A DNA stretch of 64,000 nucleotides from Myxococcota bacterium (GCA_030065855.1 JASJCT010000016.1:55021-119020), one strand, 5' to 3'; counted from the stretch's first letter, positions 7,756 to 16,940 are shown. Numbers and translations are program-made. The notes: generated by a model from the sequence alone, not told the origin.

Positions 7756-8915
7756 CTCACAGTTCCCTCTATCACCTGGATGGCCAAAGGGTCTATCTGT
7801 TTGACCAGGCGATTGGTTTGTACCTTTCCTAGAGCAGATCTGGGAATGGACAGCACCAGGACCACGTGGGTGATCCGTTCGAATGGCATTACCACTGCGT
7901 TGTAGGCTGTGCACAGGGCTGTAGCAGTTGCCAGGCCCAAGCCCTGTTCTGCAGCAAGGACGAGTGAATGACCGCGCCTGGGGTCAGTCCTGGCAATGAT
8001 GACCGCGTCTTCTTTTATGCCCTGTTGTTGACGAAGGGTTTCCAGTGTGATTTCCAGGCGGTTGAGATCCACACTCTCCCCGCTTATCTTGAGGAATTTT
8101 TCATCTCTTCCAAGGACAATCAATCTGTCGTCTACCACCTTACCCCTGTCTTCGGTCTCGAACCATCCGTGTTTTTTGGGGTCCTCAAATACCGGCCCGT
8201 TATCTGCTTCAAACAAATACCCGGTGAAGAGGGCCTTGCTTTTCAGCTGCAGGCGATTTGATGTCCCAACCCGGACAGCCACATGTGAAAGGATGTTCAT
8301 CTCGGGAAAGTGTTGTTCATTGAGGGATACGAGTGGCGCCGTTGCCACCTGGGATGCGCATTCGGTCAGTCCGTAGCTCGGCAGGACCGGATACCCCAAG
8401 GTACGGGCCCGGTGGTACAACTCCCCATCCAGTGCCCCCCCTCCGATAACAATGGCGCGAAGACTGGACGGGCATTTGAGCCCTTGGCTCACCAGGTCGA
8501 ACAGTTGGGTGGGTACCAGGGCTGAGAGGGTGGTCCAATGGTCGGTAACAGCGCGCACAAATACTTGGGGCGACCAGGCTTGGTCTGCAAACGGCGCTAT
8601 CACTGATGCGCCGCTGATGTGGGCCCGTGCGTAGATCCCGAGCCCGCCCACGTGAAAATCCGGCAGTGCCGAGAGCCATCGATCTCGATGCGTTACTTCG
8701 AGGTGGGCGCTGACAGCCTGGGCCGAGATCAACATGGCCTCGCGGGACAGACCGGTGAGCTTGAACCGACCGCTCGTACCTGAGGTCATCAACCAGATCA
8801 GCCCTGGTACAGGCGATCCATCTGCCACCAACTTCTTTGCCCTGGTTGCCTCTTCCCTGGGCATCCTGGGGTTGAGGCGCAGCACTGTGTGATGATGCGC
8901 GTCAAAGTCAATCAT
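7752..8915 (-). CDS. menE: o-Succinylbenzoate-CoA ligase (MenE)
   Basis: A 387-residue ANL-superfamily adenylate-forming enzyme that activates o-succinylbenzoate with ATP and CoA. It shows the P-loop TSGTSG (about 44-49), the A5 motif YGLTECASQ, the ETEDRGK hinge-like region, and the C-terminal catalytic-Lys region (SALGKVQTNR). It is shorter than typical MenE (about 450-490 residues) because the N-terminal part before the P-loop is reduced to about 40 residues. Its ATG lies just after the menA stop, and its stop overlaps menC. Confidence 0.92.
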   Translation of the reverse strand: MIDFDAHHHTVLRLNPRMPREEATRAKKLVADGSPVPGLIWLMTSGTSGRFKLTGLSREAMLISAQAVSAHLEVTHRDRWLSALPDFHVGGLGIYARAHISGASVIAPFADQAWSPQVFVRAVTDHWTTLSALVPTQLFDLVSQGLKCPSSLRAIVIGGGALDGELYHRARTLGYPVLPSYGLTECASQVATAPLVSLNEQHFPEMNILSHVAVRVGTSNRLQLKSKALFTGYLFEADNGPVFEDPKKHGWFETEDRGKVVDDRLIVLGRDEKFLKISGESVDLNRLEITLETLRQQQGIKEDAVIIARTDPRRGHSLVLAAEQGLGLATATALCTAYNAVVMPFERITHVVLVLSIPRSALGKVQTNRLVKQIDPLAIQVIEGTVR

Positions 8916-8919
8916 TCAA

Positions 8920-9804
8920 TCAATCCAACCACAATCCCACGGCGAGCAGTGCGCCGCCGGTGAAATGCAGGGCCGCGGCCTTTGCGAGGTAGCGATTGTA
9001 AATCGGGCCTGGTGCGTTTTTTTGCGTGCCGATGATTACAATTGCTGCAAACGGCACTGCAGCAAGGGGCAAGAGGGCTGCCATTGGCTGTGCGTTCTGC
9101 CACCAATACGCGCCAATGACAAACGGCAGGATCGCAAGCACTGCGATCTCAGCCCGACCAAACCCGATGCCAAATCGCACGGGCAGGGTTTTTTTCTCAG
9201 CTGTGATATCAGTGGCCACATCCCTTAGGTTATTGACCGCGAGCAGCACCGCAGCCCATGCGCCCACCTGTGCACCGGCCACCAAGGCTGCCCACGCCAT
9301 ATCGAGTGTGTGCAAATAGTGGGTGGCGCCCACTGCGATGAGACCGAAAAACAGCAACACAAATACATCCCCGAGTCCCTTATAGGCAAGGGGGAACGGG
9401 CCGCCGGTGTAGGCAACGGCAAAGATGAGGGAAAGTACGCCGATCGCGGCAATGGGGATACCCCCCTTTGCTATCAGGGGAACGCCAAATACAGCGGCCA
9501 TACCCAGACACACGACGCCACCGATGATCACGCTGCGTGGAGATAACAGGCCGGCCTGAGTAACCCGCAGTGGACCAATGCGATCTCCAGTGTCTGATCC
9601 TTTTTTAAAATCCAGTGCATCGTTAAACAGGTTGGTGGCCATTTGAATGAAGAGGGCGCCGCTGACCGCGCATCCCACAACGAGCCAGTCCACTGTGTTG
9701 TGGGTGGCCTTGGCCAGACACGTACCAACGGCCACTGGCACAACAGCTGCGGTTAGGGTCTTGGGTCGAAACGCGAGCAACCACGGGCGCAATAGGGACC
9801 TCAT
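8920..9804 (-). CDS. menA: 1,4-Dihydroxy-2-naphthoate polyprenyltransferase (MenA)
   Basis: A 294-residue integral membrane UbiA-family prenyltransferase that attaches the polyprenyl chain to DHNA. The first Asp-rich motif is NLFNDALDFKKGSD (the usual NxxxDxxxD), and the second is NNLRDVATDITAEKKT. About eight hydrophobic segments follow the start RPWLLAFRPKTL, as is typical of MenA. The start at 9804 is preceded by GGAGG and overlaps the menH stop by four bases. Having the prenyltransferase between menH and menE makes the operon self-sufficient for most of the classical pathway. Confidence 0.93.
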   Translation of the reverse strand: MRSLLRPWLLAFRPKTLTAAVVPVAVGTCLAKATHNTVDWLVVGCAVSGALFIQMATNLFNDALDFKKGSDTGDRIGPLRVTQAGLLSPRSVIIGGVVCLGMAAVFGVPLIAKGGIPIAAIGVLSLIFAVAYTGGPFPLAYKGLGDVFVLLFFGLIAVGATHYLHTLDMAWAALVAGAQVGAWAAVLLAVNNLRDVATDITAEKKTLPVRFGIGFGRAEIAVLAILPFVIGAYWWQNAQPMAALLPLAAVPFAAIVIIGTQKNAPGPIYNRYLAKAAALHFTGGALLAVGLWLD

Positions 9805-10547
9805 GGCAGGCCTCCAACCATCAGATTGTTCGACGTGATAAAGGCTGCCAACAGTTGGGCCACCACATCTGGTGCTTGCCAGGGCAGGCGATGCCCAGCG
9901 CCCTTGACGATGCGCACCTTAAGGGCGTTGTTTGCCATACCAGATAGGTGGTTTGCGACCTGCATGTACTTGGTATCTTGCTCGCCGGCTAGCCACAAGA
10001 TGGGCACGTTGCTTTGGGCGAGGTTTGGCCGCTGGTCCGGCTGATGGGCCACTGACCAGGCACGCAGTGCATGGGCCAAGGCCTGCCTGTCAAACCGGGC
10101 CTCGTCTCTTATGGGTACCTGACCTGGGCCACCTGAGAAGACCGGCTGTTTGGACCAATCGGCAAGCACGTTGTGCCAATTTCCTAGCTCAAATCGCTTG
10201 GCCCATGCCTCGTCCCAAGCCTGTCGATCAGAGCAGGCGCCAGGGGTAAGGCCTCCATAATGGGCTGAAACGATCCCCAGCCCTGCTGGTTTTTCCAAAG
10301 CGGCAAAGCAGGCCATCAGGGCGATCCGGCCCCCCATAGAGTAGCCGAGCAGTATCTCGTCGGAGGTGCACAAATCCGCAACCCGCTGGACAACCTCGGT
10401 TAGGGATAGACCAGAAAAGGACCAAAGATCTAAAGCGGAGATCTCTGCATCCACCCCATGTGCAGCAAGGGCAGGGCCCAGAAACTCCCAATCAGCTGGC
10501 AGGCCCAAAAATCCGTGTAGGCATAGGATTTTTAAGCGTCTTGCCAT
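9801..10547 (-). CDS. menH: SHCHC synthase, alpha/beta hydrolase (MenH)
   Basis: A 248-residue alpha/beta-hydrolase that would eliminate pyruvate from SEPHCHC to give SHCHC. It has the oxyanion strand LCLHGFLG near the N-terminus, the nucleophile elbow GYSMGG, an Asp region (WLAGEQDTKY) and the terminal His (GAGHRLPWQAP). The ATG at 10547 lies inside the end of menD (overlap about 16 bases) with GAGG upstream, so the two are translationally coupled. General alpha/beta-hydrolases look similar. The MenH call rests on operon position between menD and menA. Confidence 0.88.
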   Translation of the reverse strand: MARRLKILCLHGFLGLPADWEFLGPALAAHGVDAEISALDLWSFSGLSLTEVVQRVADLCTSDEILLGYSMGGRIALMACFAALEKPAGLGIVSAHYGGLTPGACSDRQAWDEAWAKRFELGNWHNVLADWSKQPVFSGGPGQVPIRDEARFDRQALAHALRAWSVAHQPDQRPNLAQSNVPILWLAGEQDTKYMQVANHLSGMANNALKVRIVKGAGHRLPWQAPDVVAQLLAAFITSNNLMVGGLP

Positions 10548-12145
10548 AATGCCTCATATGCCGCGTCAAACGCTGCTGTTTGTTTTGCGCAAGGTAGGAT
10601 TTCGATCAGAGTGCGGCCTGAGAAGTCCAGCTTGGGCGGGATTGCTGTCAACTTTTCGTAGTCCAGGGACCACTGTTTGGCAATGTGCTCGAACCCAAGT
10701 TCATGGGGGGTTTGGAACTGTTCTTCCTCAAAGATGCGGCCAAAGATGCGACCCCCGTGGTTGTTGATCACTGCAATCACAAGGTGGATGTCAGGGTCCA
10801 GGCATCTGAGGGCCCAGAGTCCAGAGGTGTCGTACAGGGTCGTGAGATCCCCGAACAGAGCGATGTTGGCACGGCCTGGCGCGCACATACCAAGAAATGT
10901 GGCGATCTGGCCATCAATACCATTGGCCCCGCGATTGGCTGCGACCCGTGCGAGGGGTGCCCTGGGGTCGGCCACCAAATCCCAATGGCGAATGGGTAAG
11001 CTGTTGCCCAGGTACACCAAGCTGCCGCCTGGCAGGCGCCTAGAAAAATCCCGGACCAATGGGGGTTCGGCCCTGGGGTGATCGTCGAGCAATCCAGACA
11101 GGTCTTTGCTCAGCTTGCGATCCTGGCCAAGCAGCCGTTCTAATCTCGGCCATTGCAGGTGTGGGGTAGGCGCCGCATCAATATCTGTCAGCGAACACAA
11201 GGCCGCATCGGCCGTGCGGGCCAGGCCTGTAAACGGCCGGTGGGACATGCTGAGCACAGGCAGGTGGGAGAGGGCGCCATCCAGATCCCGCCACGTGCGA
11301 AGGGTAGGGACCCCGCCCAGGCGCAATACACCGTCTATTTCCCGGGCCTGTGCGATTTTTTTAACATACCGTTCCCCACTTGTAATGCAGAGGTGGGATA
11401 GATCCGACACCCCCCGCAGTTGGGAAAGGGATTCAGCATACACGGGCGCTCCCAGATGCTTTAGGAACGCGGTCATTGAATCTTGACCCCCCAGGGGCAG
11501 CTCTCCGAGGATTGCAAGCGGCGCGGTCGCCCGTTCGAAAAACCGGTTCAAGGCCTCTGTTTCTATGCCCATTGTAGGGCGGGGCTTTATGCCCCGCCGT
11601 GTATTTGTCGTATTGAATGGTGCGCGGCCGGGGATAAACCCCGACCCTACAATTTCGCCGTCTAAAAGGGGTTCGTCAAAACAAACGTTTAAGTGAATTG
11701 GAAGATGGGGCATCTCCGATGGATCTCCGAGGTCCACACTATCATCGATCACATCGATACACCGGGCCACATAGGGGCCAAACAGGCCCACCTGGTCGAT
11801 GGTCTGCGGGGCTCCGGTACCCCGGTAGGGCGGGGGCCGATCTGCTGTGACGAGCACAAGGGGAATGCAGCTGTAATAGGCCTCAATGGCGGCTGGGAGC
11901 AGTTCAGCCGCGGCAGTGCCCGACGTGGTCACCACAGCAGCGGGCGCACCTGTCGCCTTTGCCCGGCCCAGGGCAAAGAATGCAGCAGATCGTTCATCGA
12001 TAAAGGCGCATACATCTATCCCCTTTGACCGAAAAAAAACCTTCAACAGTGGGGCATTGCGCGCGCCAGCGCAGACGACCGCTGTCCGGACACCCATCAT
12101 GAAGAGGTGATCAATGACTGCTTGCGCTCGTCTTATATTGCCCAT
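10532..12145 (-). CDS. menD: SEPHCHC synthase, ThDP-dependent (MenD)
   Basis: A 537-residue thiamine-diphosphate enzyme joining isochorismate and 2-oxoglutarate. The N-terminal domain shows CAGARNAPLL, the catalytic-Glu region FIDERSAAFFALG and TSGTAAAELLPA. The ThDP/metal motif near the C-terminus is LFGDLTTLYDTSGL with VINNHGGRIF. An 81-bp palindromic repeat (11572-11652) is translated in frame as a roughly 27-residue linker near residues 165-192, between the first and second domains. Since both flanks remain in frame, the enzyme is probably functional. No strong Shine-Dalgarno precedes ATG 12145. Confidence 0.93.
   Translation of the reverse strand: MGNIRRAQAVIDHLFMMGVRTAVVCAGARNAPLLKVFFRSKGIDVCAFIDERSAAFFALGRAKATGAPAAVVTTSGTAAAELLPAAIEAYYSCIPLVLVTADRPPPYRGTGAPQTIDQVGLFGPYVARCIDVIDDSVDLGDPSEMPHLPIHLNVCFDEPLLDGEIVGSGFIPGRAPFNTTNTRRGIKPRPTMGIETEALNRFFERATAPLAILGELPLGGQDSMTAFLKHLGAPVYAESLSQLRGVSDLSHLCITSGERYVKKIAQAREIDGVLRLGGVPTLRTWRDLDGALSHLPVLSMSHRPFTGLARTADAALCSLTDIDAAPTPHLQWPRLERLLGQDRKLSKDLSGLLDDHPRAEPPLVRDFSRRLPGGSLVYLGNSLPIRHWDLVADPRAPLARVAANRGANGIDGQIATFLGMCAPGRANIALFGDLTTLYDTSGLWALRCLDPDIHLVIAVINNHGGRIFGRIFEEEQFQTPHELGFEHIAKQWSLDYEKLTAIPPKLDFSGRTLIEILPCAKQTAAFDAAYEALWQDA
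11572..11652. repeat. 81-bp palindromic element inserted in frame within menD
   Basis: The ends are perfect inverted repeats TTGTAGGG (11572-11579) and CCCTACAA (11645-11652). Inside are GGCGGGGCTTTATGCCCCGCC and CCGGGGATAAACCCCG hairpins. The length is a multiple of three and it contains no stop in the menD frame. It resembles the small GC-rich palindromic repeats that normally sit between genes. Confidence 0.85.
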
Positions 12146-12167
12146 AAAACGGTTATCTGAAAATCCC

Positions 12168-13265
12168 CTAGAGCCCCAGATGTCTCCTTATGGTCGATTG
12201 CTTTTCCAAAAGCTCTTGCCATTCATCGTCAAATCGGCTGGCCGGGACAATACCGCAACCCGCTGCGAGTTGGAGGGTATCAAAGCGCCATTGTACGTTG
12301 CGAATCGCCACCACACAGACCCCGTCGTCATCTGGATTGCGCAGGGCAAACGGGGCGCCAAATCTGCCGCGTGGTGCGTGCGCATCGAGCTCTCGTAAGA
12401 GCTCGTCAGCTGATCCCCGTGGGCTCGCACCGAGCGCCGGTGTGGGATGCAACGCACGAATAAGGGATACAAATCGCGTGCTTTCATTAAGATCGAGAGA
12501 TATGGGCGCGCTGAGATGCTCGAGATATCTCAGTGGCGTCACAATGGTCGGCTCGGTGTGGATCTTTCCGAACCGACGCAGGACTGCTTCGATATCTTCG
12601 AGCACGATTCGATGTTCAGCCAGCTGCTTGGCATCTGATAACAGGGGTGCTTGTGCAGATGCCCGCGGTCGCGTGCCAGCCATGGCCAGGGATGTGACCC
12701 GCTGTCCGGTCTTGCGAATCAAGAGCTCAGGAGTTGCGCCGAGTATCCCCTCTGACGGGCTCCAAAACCCATAGGGTGCGAGCTCGCCAGGGAGGTCTAG
12801 CAGTCGCAGGAGTGCCCGGACGATTTGAGCCGGACCGGTGGTGGTCTTGAAGTAGGATGCGCTGTAGGGAACCACCTTGCGCCATTTGCCAGCATCAAAG
12901 CCAGCTTGAATTCGGTCGAAATAGGCTTCAAAGACAGCCCTATCTGCCTTTTTTTCCTCAGTAACCCGCCACGCTGCCTGGGGTTGGTCTAAGAGGGCGG
13001 CTGCCAACGCTGATTTCTCAACCCTACAGGTCTGTTCAAATACGAGCCACGGGTTCTTTGAAAGCATGAAGAAGTCAGGGGCGTAGATGCTCGGTCGGGT
13101 GGTGTCACAGACCTGTGACAGTGTCGGCCCTTGCCCCAAGAATAGGTGATTTTCGTCAAGGGCCAGCAGGGCGCCGGCCTGAAGAAATCGATGTATGTCA
13201 ACCGGGTTACCACTATCTGAAATCAACGCCTTTGCTGTCGTCGAATTCATTGTCTTTTCCACCAC
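12168..13265 (-). CDS. menF: Isochorismate synthase (MenF)
   Basis: A 365-residue chorismate-binding enzyme converting chorismate to isochorismate, the first step of the menaquinone branch. The C-terminal half carries the family core: KVVPYSASYF, GFWSPSEGILGATPELLIRKTGQ, LAMAGTRPR, KQLAEHRIVLEDI, LHPTPALGASPR and FGAPFALRN. It is somewhat shorter than E. coli MenF (about 430 residues), the N-terminal part being reduced. The start is GTG 13265 with AGGAG seven bases upstream. An ATG at 13250 is the alternative. It is the first gene of the men operon, 22 bases ahead of menD. Confidence 0.92.
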   Translation of the reverse strand: MVEKTMNSTTAKALISDSGNPVDIHRFLQAGALLALDENHLFLGQGPTLSQVCDTTRPSIYAPDFFMLSKNPWLVFEQTCRVEKSALAAALLDQPQAAWRVTEEKKADRAVFEAYFDRIQAGFDAGKWRKVVPYSASYFKTTTGPAQIVRALLRLLDLPGELAPYGFWSPSEGILGATPELLIRKTGQRVTSLAMAGTRPRASAQAPLLSDAKQLAEHRIVLEDIEAVLRRFGKIHTEPTIVTPLRYLEHLSAPISLDLNESTRFVSLIRALHPTPALGASPRGSADELLRELDAHAPRGRFGAPFALRNPDDDGVCVVAIRNVQWRFDTLQLAAGCGIVPASRFDDEWQELLEKQSTIRRHLGL

Positions 13266-13395
13266 CAGCGCTCTCCTATGACCGACTGAGTATCCTATTG
13301 CGCATCTGCGCCGCCTTGTGCGCCGGGTAATTTATGTCATGTGTTCTTGCGGGTCAAACAATGCGTTGTGCAAAGAGGGCTGCACCTGCACAGAC

Positions 13396-13848
13396 TCACG
13401 TACTTCGCCTGTCGATCGGGACCTCTGGGGCTATGGATGGGGAGGGTTTTTGCAGTGCAGGTCGACTGATCAGCATTGCTGCGAGCATACCTATGATGCC
13501 ACCGATACCATCGGCGATCACATCTCCCAGTGAGGAGAAACGGCCCGGGACAAAGTACTGGTGCAGTTCATCCAGGACCCCCAGGGTCAGAACAGCGAAA
13601 AGACCGAGGCACAGCATCTGGCCCAAACCCATGCCGCGCTTCAACCGCGCCAGGCCAAGGACTATCAGGAGTCCGATGGGGATGTAAGCAACCACATGGG
13701 CAGCCTTATCCCAAACGGAGAATCCGAGATCTTCAAGTGCCGGCCCTGACATATGGGACAAAAGGGAAATCGCCCCATAGTAGATCGCTACTGCGGCGAA
13801 CAACCGGCTCGATGTGAGATGACTTGAGGATGGGGTGCCTGCAACCAT
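13396..13848 (-). CDS. VanZ-like membrane protein
   Basis: A 150-residue protein with four predicted hydrophobic helices and the VanZ family pattern: SVWDKAAHVVAYIPIGLL, GVLDELHQYFVPGRFSSLGDVIADGIGGIIG. VanZ-family proteins are found in many bacteria, and their cellular role is mostly unknown outside teicoplanin resistance. The ATG shares a base with the stop of the upstream DUF151 gene (TAATG), so the two are co-translated. Confidence 0.85.
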   Translation of the reverse strand: MVAGTPSSSHLTSSRLFAAVAIYYGAISLLSHMSGPALEDLGFSVWDKAAHVVAYIPIGLLIVLGLARLKRGMGLGQMLCLGLFAVLTLGVLDELHQYFVPGRFSSLGDVIADGIGGIIGMLAAMLISRPALQKPSPSIAPEVPIDRRST

Positions 13849-14336
13849 TACATTTTGTACTTGCCAAAAACTTCGTCCGGCAAGTTGGCCAGAAAATCCT
13901 CTTTTATCTGTTTGAGATCATCGGGGATCTTAGCGCCGGTTTCCACGGATTCGGCGAGCACCTGTTCTGAAACAAAAATCGGGGTGCCTGCGCGAACAGC
14001 CACTGCAATTGCATCAGACGGCCGGGCATCAATATCCTTTTCCCCACTTGGGGTGCGCAAACGCATCGTGGCAAAGAACGTGCCTGCTTCCATGCTGTGT
14101 ACCCGGATCCAATCGACGGCAATATCGGTTGTCTGGAGAATGGACCACATTAAATCGTGGGTCATGGGCCGGGGCAGGGCGATATTCTCCATTGCCATCA
14201 CAATGGCAAATGCCTCGGTCTGACCAATCCAAATCGGCAAGACCCGTCCGGTACCCGATTCCTTAAGCAAGACCACACACGTGCCCACATTTGGATCAAA
14301 CAGCACCCTGTCGACAAAAACTTTTGCATCACTCAC
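13848..14336 (-). CDS. DUF151 bifunctional nuclease-family protein
   Basis: Family hallmarks are the N-terminal SDAKVFVDRVLFDPNVGTCVVLLKE, LPIWIGQTEAFAI, the RPMTHDL motif and DARPSDAIAVAVRAGTPIFVSEQVL. DUF151 proteins resemble plant BFN nucleases and occur widely in bacteria, with biochemistry only partly known. I choose GTG 14336 (VSDAK) because AAGGAGG lies six bases upstream. The frame also opens at 14372 within the miaB gene. It overlaps neither the miaB stop nor, apart from one base, vanZ. The miaB-DUF151-vanZ set looks like one transcription unit. Confidence 0.88.
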   Translation of the reverse strand: MSDAKVFVDRVLFDPNVGTCVVLLKESGTGRVLPIWIGQTEAFAIVMAMENIALPRPMTHDLMWSILQTTDIAVDWIRVHSMEAGTFFATMRLRTPSGEKDIDARPSDAIAVAVRAGTPIFVSEQVLAESVETGAKIPDDLKQIKEDFLANLPDEVFGKYKM

Positions 14337-14347
14337 GGTAATCCTCC

Positions 14348-15667
14348 TTAAACAAGGCTGCCTTCTAAGCAATGGGGCATGGCGCGAATGATTTCAACTT
14401 CCATAAGCTCTCCCCCCACCTCGGTTAGTTTAACATCACTTGGCATTAAAAAGTTTACGATTTGATTATTTCTCAAGCGGCCTGAGAACTGGCCGGGGTT
14501 GCGCCCCCTGCCTTCGACGAGGACGTCATATCTCCTACCAACCAAAGTGGCGCGGATTTCGCGCTCTATTTTTGCAATGATGTCGTGCACAAATGCGAGC
14601 CGGCGTTGCTTTTCCAGTTCTGGTACATCGTCCTGCAACTGGGCAGCTGGCGTGCCTGGCCGAGGGGAGTATTTAAATGAAAATACACCTGAAAATCGGA
14701 CATCCTCCAGCAGTGCAATGGTATCGGCAAAATCCCGGTCAGTCTCTCCAGGGTATCCCACGATGAGGTCGGTTGAAATGAGCATGTCCGGACACCTGTG
14801 ACGCAGTGCTGCTGTGATTTCCCGGTAGAAATCGCTCGTATACTGCCGACCCATTTTCTCTAGGATGTGATCCGACCCGGACTGCACTGGCAAGTGGATG
14901 GATTCACACAAGCTCGGCAGGGTTCCAAACGCATCGATGAGCGCCGGGTCCATGTGTTTGGGGTGGGGTGAGGTAAACCTCAGCCGGGCCAATCCAGGTA
15001 TCCTGTCCAGCCGCGCCAGCAGGTCGGCAAAGGTCGCGCCATCGCTCGCATAGGCATTTACTTTTTGGCCGAGCAGCGTTATCTCTCGGGCGCCCGCTGC
15101 TGTCACTGTCTCCACGTCCTTTACAATGTCATCCATGGGGCGGCACCGCTCCGGCCCCCTGACACTTGGAACGATGCAGTACTTGCACCGTTCATCACAG
15201 CCCTTCATGACAGTGACAAAGGCTGTCGGCCCCTGTTTCTTATCGGGGTTGGCAAACAAGAAATCTTCGGAGCGCCCCCGATCAAACCCGGTGGCCAAGA
15301 TGTGGCGTTCCCTCCCTGCTTGCACCTCGGCAACCAGCTCTGGCAGTGCTGCATAGTGATCCGGCCCTACCACCAAATCGAGTGTTGGCATCTTTTCGAA
15401 CCAGTGTTCTTTTTCCTGTTCAGCCACGCACCCGGCTGCGACAACCACAACATCTGGGCGCTTTTTCGCGTTGCACACCCGGCCGATCTCTGAGATTCCC
15501 TTGTGCCAGGCTTTGTGGCGCACTGAGCAGGTATTGACGATAAGCACGTCCGCATCCCCTGGGTCCTGGGTGAGCTCGTAACCACTCTGGCCCATTACTT
15601 CGGCAATGCGGGCAGTGTCGTGCACGTTCATTTGGCAGCCAAATGTTTTTAGATACAGTTTCATCAA
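14348..15667 (-). CDS. miaB: tRNA-2-methylthio-N6-dimethylallyladenosine synthase (MiaB)
   Basis: A 439-residue methylthiotransferase. The N-terminal UPF0004 domain carries three cluster Cys (C11 in KTFGCQMN, C47 in NTCSVR, C80 in AAGCVAE). The radical-SAM motif CDERCKYC (C157, C161, C164) is followed by a C-terminal TRAM domain (RYDVLVEGRGRNPGQFSGRLRNNQIVNF). The order and the KTFGCQMN start match MiaB rather than RimO or MtaB. It methylthiolates i6A37 in tRNA. Start ATG is at 15667 or 15664. It is divergent from the PilZ gene. Confidence 0.95.
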   Translation of the reverse strand: MMKLYLKTFGCQMNVHDTARIAEVMGQSGYELTQDPGDADVLIVNTCSVRHKAWHKGISEIGRVCNAKKRPDVVVVAAGCVAEQEKEHWFEKMPTLDLVVGPDHYAALPELVAEVQAGRERHILATGFDRGRSEDFLFANPDKKQGPTAFVTVMKGCDERCKYCIVPSVRGPERCRPMDDIVKDVETVTAAGAREITLLGQKVNAYASDGATFADLLARLDRIPGLARLRFTSPHPKHMDPALIDAFGTLPSLCESIHLPVQSGSDHILEKMGRQYTSDFYREITAALRHRCPDMLISTDLIVGYPGETDRDFADTIALLEDVRFSGVFSFKYSPRPGTPAAQLQDDVPELEKQRRLAFVHDIIAKIEREIRATLVGRRYDVLVEGRGRNPGQFSGRLRNNQIVNFLMPSDVKLTEVGGELMEVEIIRAMPHCLEGSLV

Positions 15668-15839
15668 TGTAGGAAGTGGCGCAAATATGGCCGTAGGTCA
15701 ATCTGTTCTGATCAAAAACTGCGTTTGGCCGAAAATCGGTTATATTTCTCTTAATAAAACCCAGTACCCGATTGGATCTTGGTTTTTTTTTCATGTATAT
15801 TTTTTATATGGTCCCAAATCACTGCAGGTAGGAGTCGAA

Positions 15840-16253
15840 TTGACAAGCATGCCCGATAACGACGAGAAACGCGCATACCCCCGGGCACCTGTTGAGCTAA
15901 AAGTCGAGTACCGACGACTCAATACGTTCTTTGCTGACTACACAAAGAACATCAGCAGGGGGGGCACATTTATCAAAACCAATAAACCCCTGGACATCGA
16001 TACCGAGTTTATCTTCAAGCTCTTTGTGCCGACCCTAGATGAGCCCATACTCCTAACCGGAAAGGTACAGTGGATCATCAACCCCGGCGAGGAAAACCCA
16101 GGCGAGCACCCTGGCATGGGCATTAAATTTACCTACGATACCTCGACCGAACGCAAAGACATCGAATCAACGGTGGAAAAGCTGATGATAGACAGCTTGG
16201 GAGAGCATCTCTACGATAAACTCCTCAAGCGCCACTCTGAATCACCAGATTAG
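15840..16253 (+). CDS. PilZ-domain protein (c-di-GMP receptor-like)
   Basis: A 137-residue protein. The PilZ signature is visible: the arginine box KRAYPRAPVELKVEYR and NISRGGTFIKT (D/NxSxxG). This is followed by the family pattern KVQWIINPG...PGMGIKFTYD seen in myxobacterial TIGR02266-type PilZ proteins. The frame is open upstream to 15606 but would overlap miaB. TTG 15840 has AGGAG six bases upstream and is the better start. It probably binds cyclic di-GMP, and the diguanylate cyclase at 59126 is a possible source. Confidence 0.88.
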   Translation: MTSMPDNDEKRAYPRAPVELKVEYRRLNTFFADYTKNISRGGTFIKTNKPLDIDTEFIFKLFVPTLDEPILLTGKVQWIINPGEENPGEHPGMGIKFTYDTSTERKDIESTVEKLMIDSLGEHLYDKLLKRHSESPD

Positions 16254-16374
16254 GGTCGTTCATCTGTTTTTGTTTTGTTGCGCTTGACTTCATCAGATTG
16301 AATGGATTAGGTGTAGTCTGTTACCAAATAGATGGATAGATCGGGAAACACCATCTGGGTAACACGAGGTTAAG

Positions 16375-16869
16375 ATGCCCAAACGAGACATTGACAAGGA
16401 GCGGGTGCGGATATCGGTTGCGCCACCACCCAATTCCGCATTGAAGCAGGTGGATGATGTATTCATTTTGATTACACAGGCCTTTTGTCCAAACGGTCAC
16501 AGTCTTATCTCGACGGACAGTGATTTATTCGACGGCCAACCAGGGGTGAAGGTCTATCTTGAGTGTGGCAGTGAATCCGGCTACGTCGTCTTGTCTCCGT
16601 TTCACGGTGATGCCTCAAAAAAGGGGAAGCTGGACTGGCCTGACGGGACCAGGGTCAAGGTGTGCTGCCCTGAGTGTCGAGAGCCTTTGCCCAAAATGGC
16701 TTCGTGTCGGTGTCCAGGGGATGGGGATCTCGTCAAGCTGTTTCTCACGCCCAGTCTCACAGACAGCCACGTATTGGCCATGTGCAACGTTTGGGGCTGT
16801 AGGCGGTCACACACCATCAACAACTGGCAGATCATTTCAGAATATCTTGACGGACAGATCGAGGATTAG
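16375..16869 (+). CDS. Unrecognised protein with zinc-ribbon-like Cys motifs
   Basis: A 164-residue soluble protein that I do not recognise. Cys/His clusters are CPNGH (about 38-42), CCPECREPLP (about 97-106), CRCPG and a distal C-x5-C (CNVWGC), suggesting one or two zinc-binding ribbons. The predicted product has no signal peptide or membrane segment. Start ATG 16375 follows a weak GAGG-like sequence. It stands between the PilZ gene and a small HTH gene with gaps of about 120-140 bases, so it is probably monocistronic. Confidence 0.6.
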   Translation: MPKRDIDKERVRISVAPPPNSALKQVDDVFILITQAFCPNGHSLISTDSDLFDGQPGVKVYLECGSESGYVVLSPFHGDASKKGKLDWPDGTRVKVCCPECREPLPKMASCRCPGDGDLVKLFLTPSLTDSHVLAMCNVWGCRRSHTINNWQIISEYLDGQIED

Positions 16870-16940
16870 ATGAGCAACTGCTGCTTGTTTATAACACGTT
16901 AAGCACATTTCAACGGAACCTACTGATTGTCCTGATTGCG

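Noticed and set aside
15606..16253. Long PilZ frame from 15606
   Set aside because: It would overlap miaB, and TTG 15840 has a good ribosome site directly before the PilZ core.
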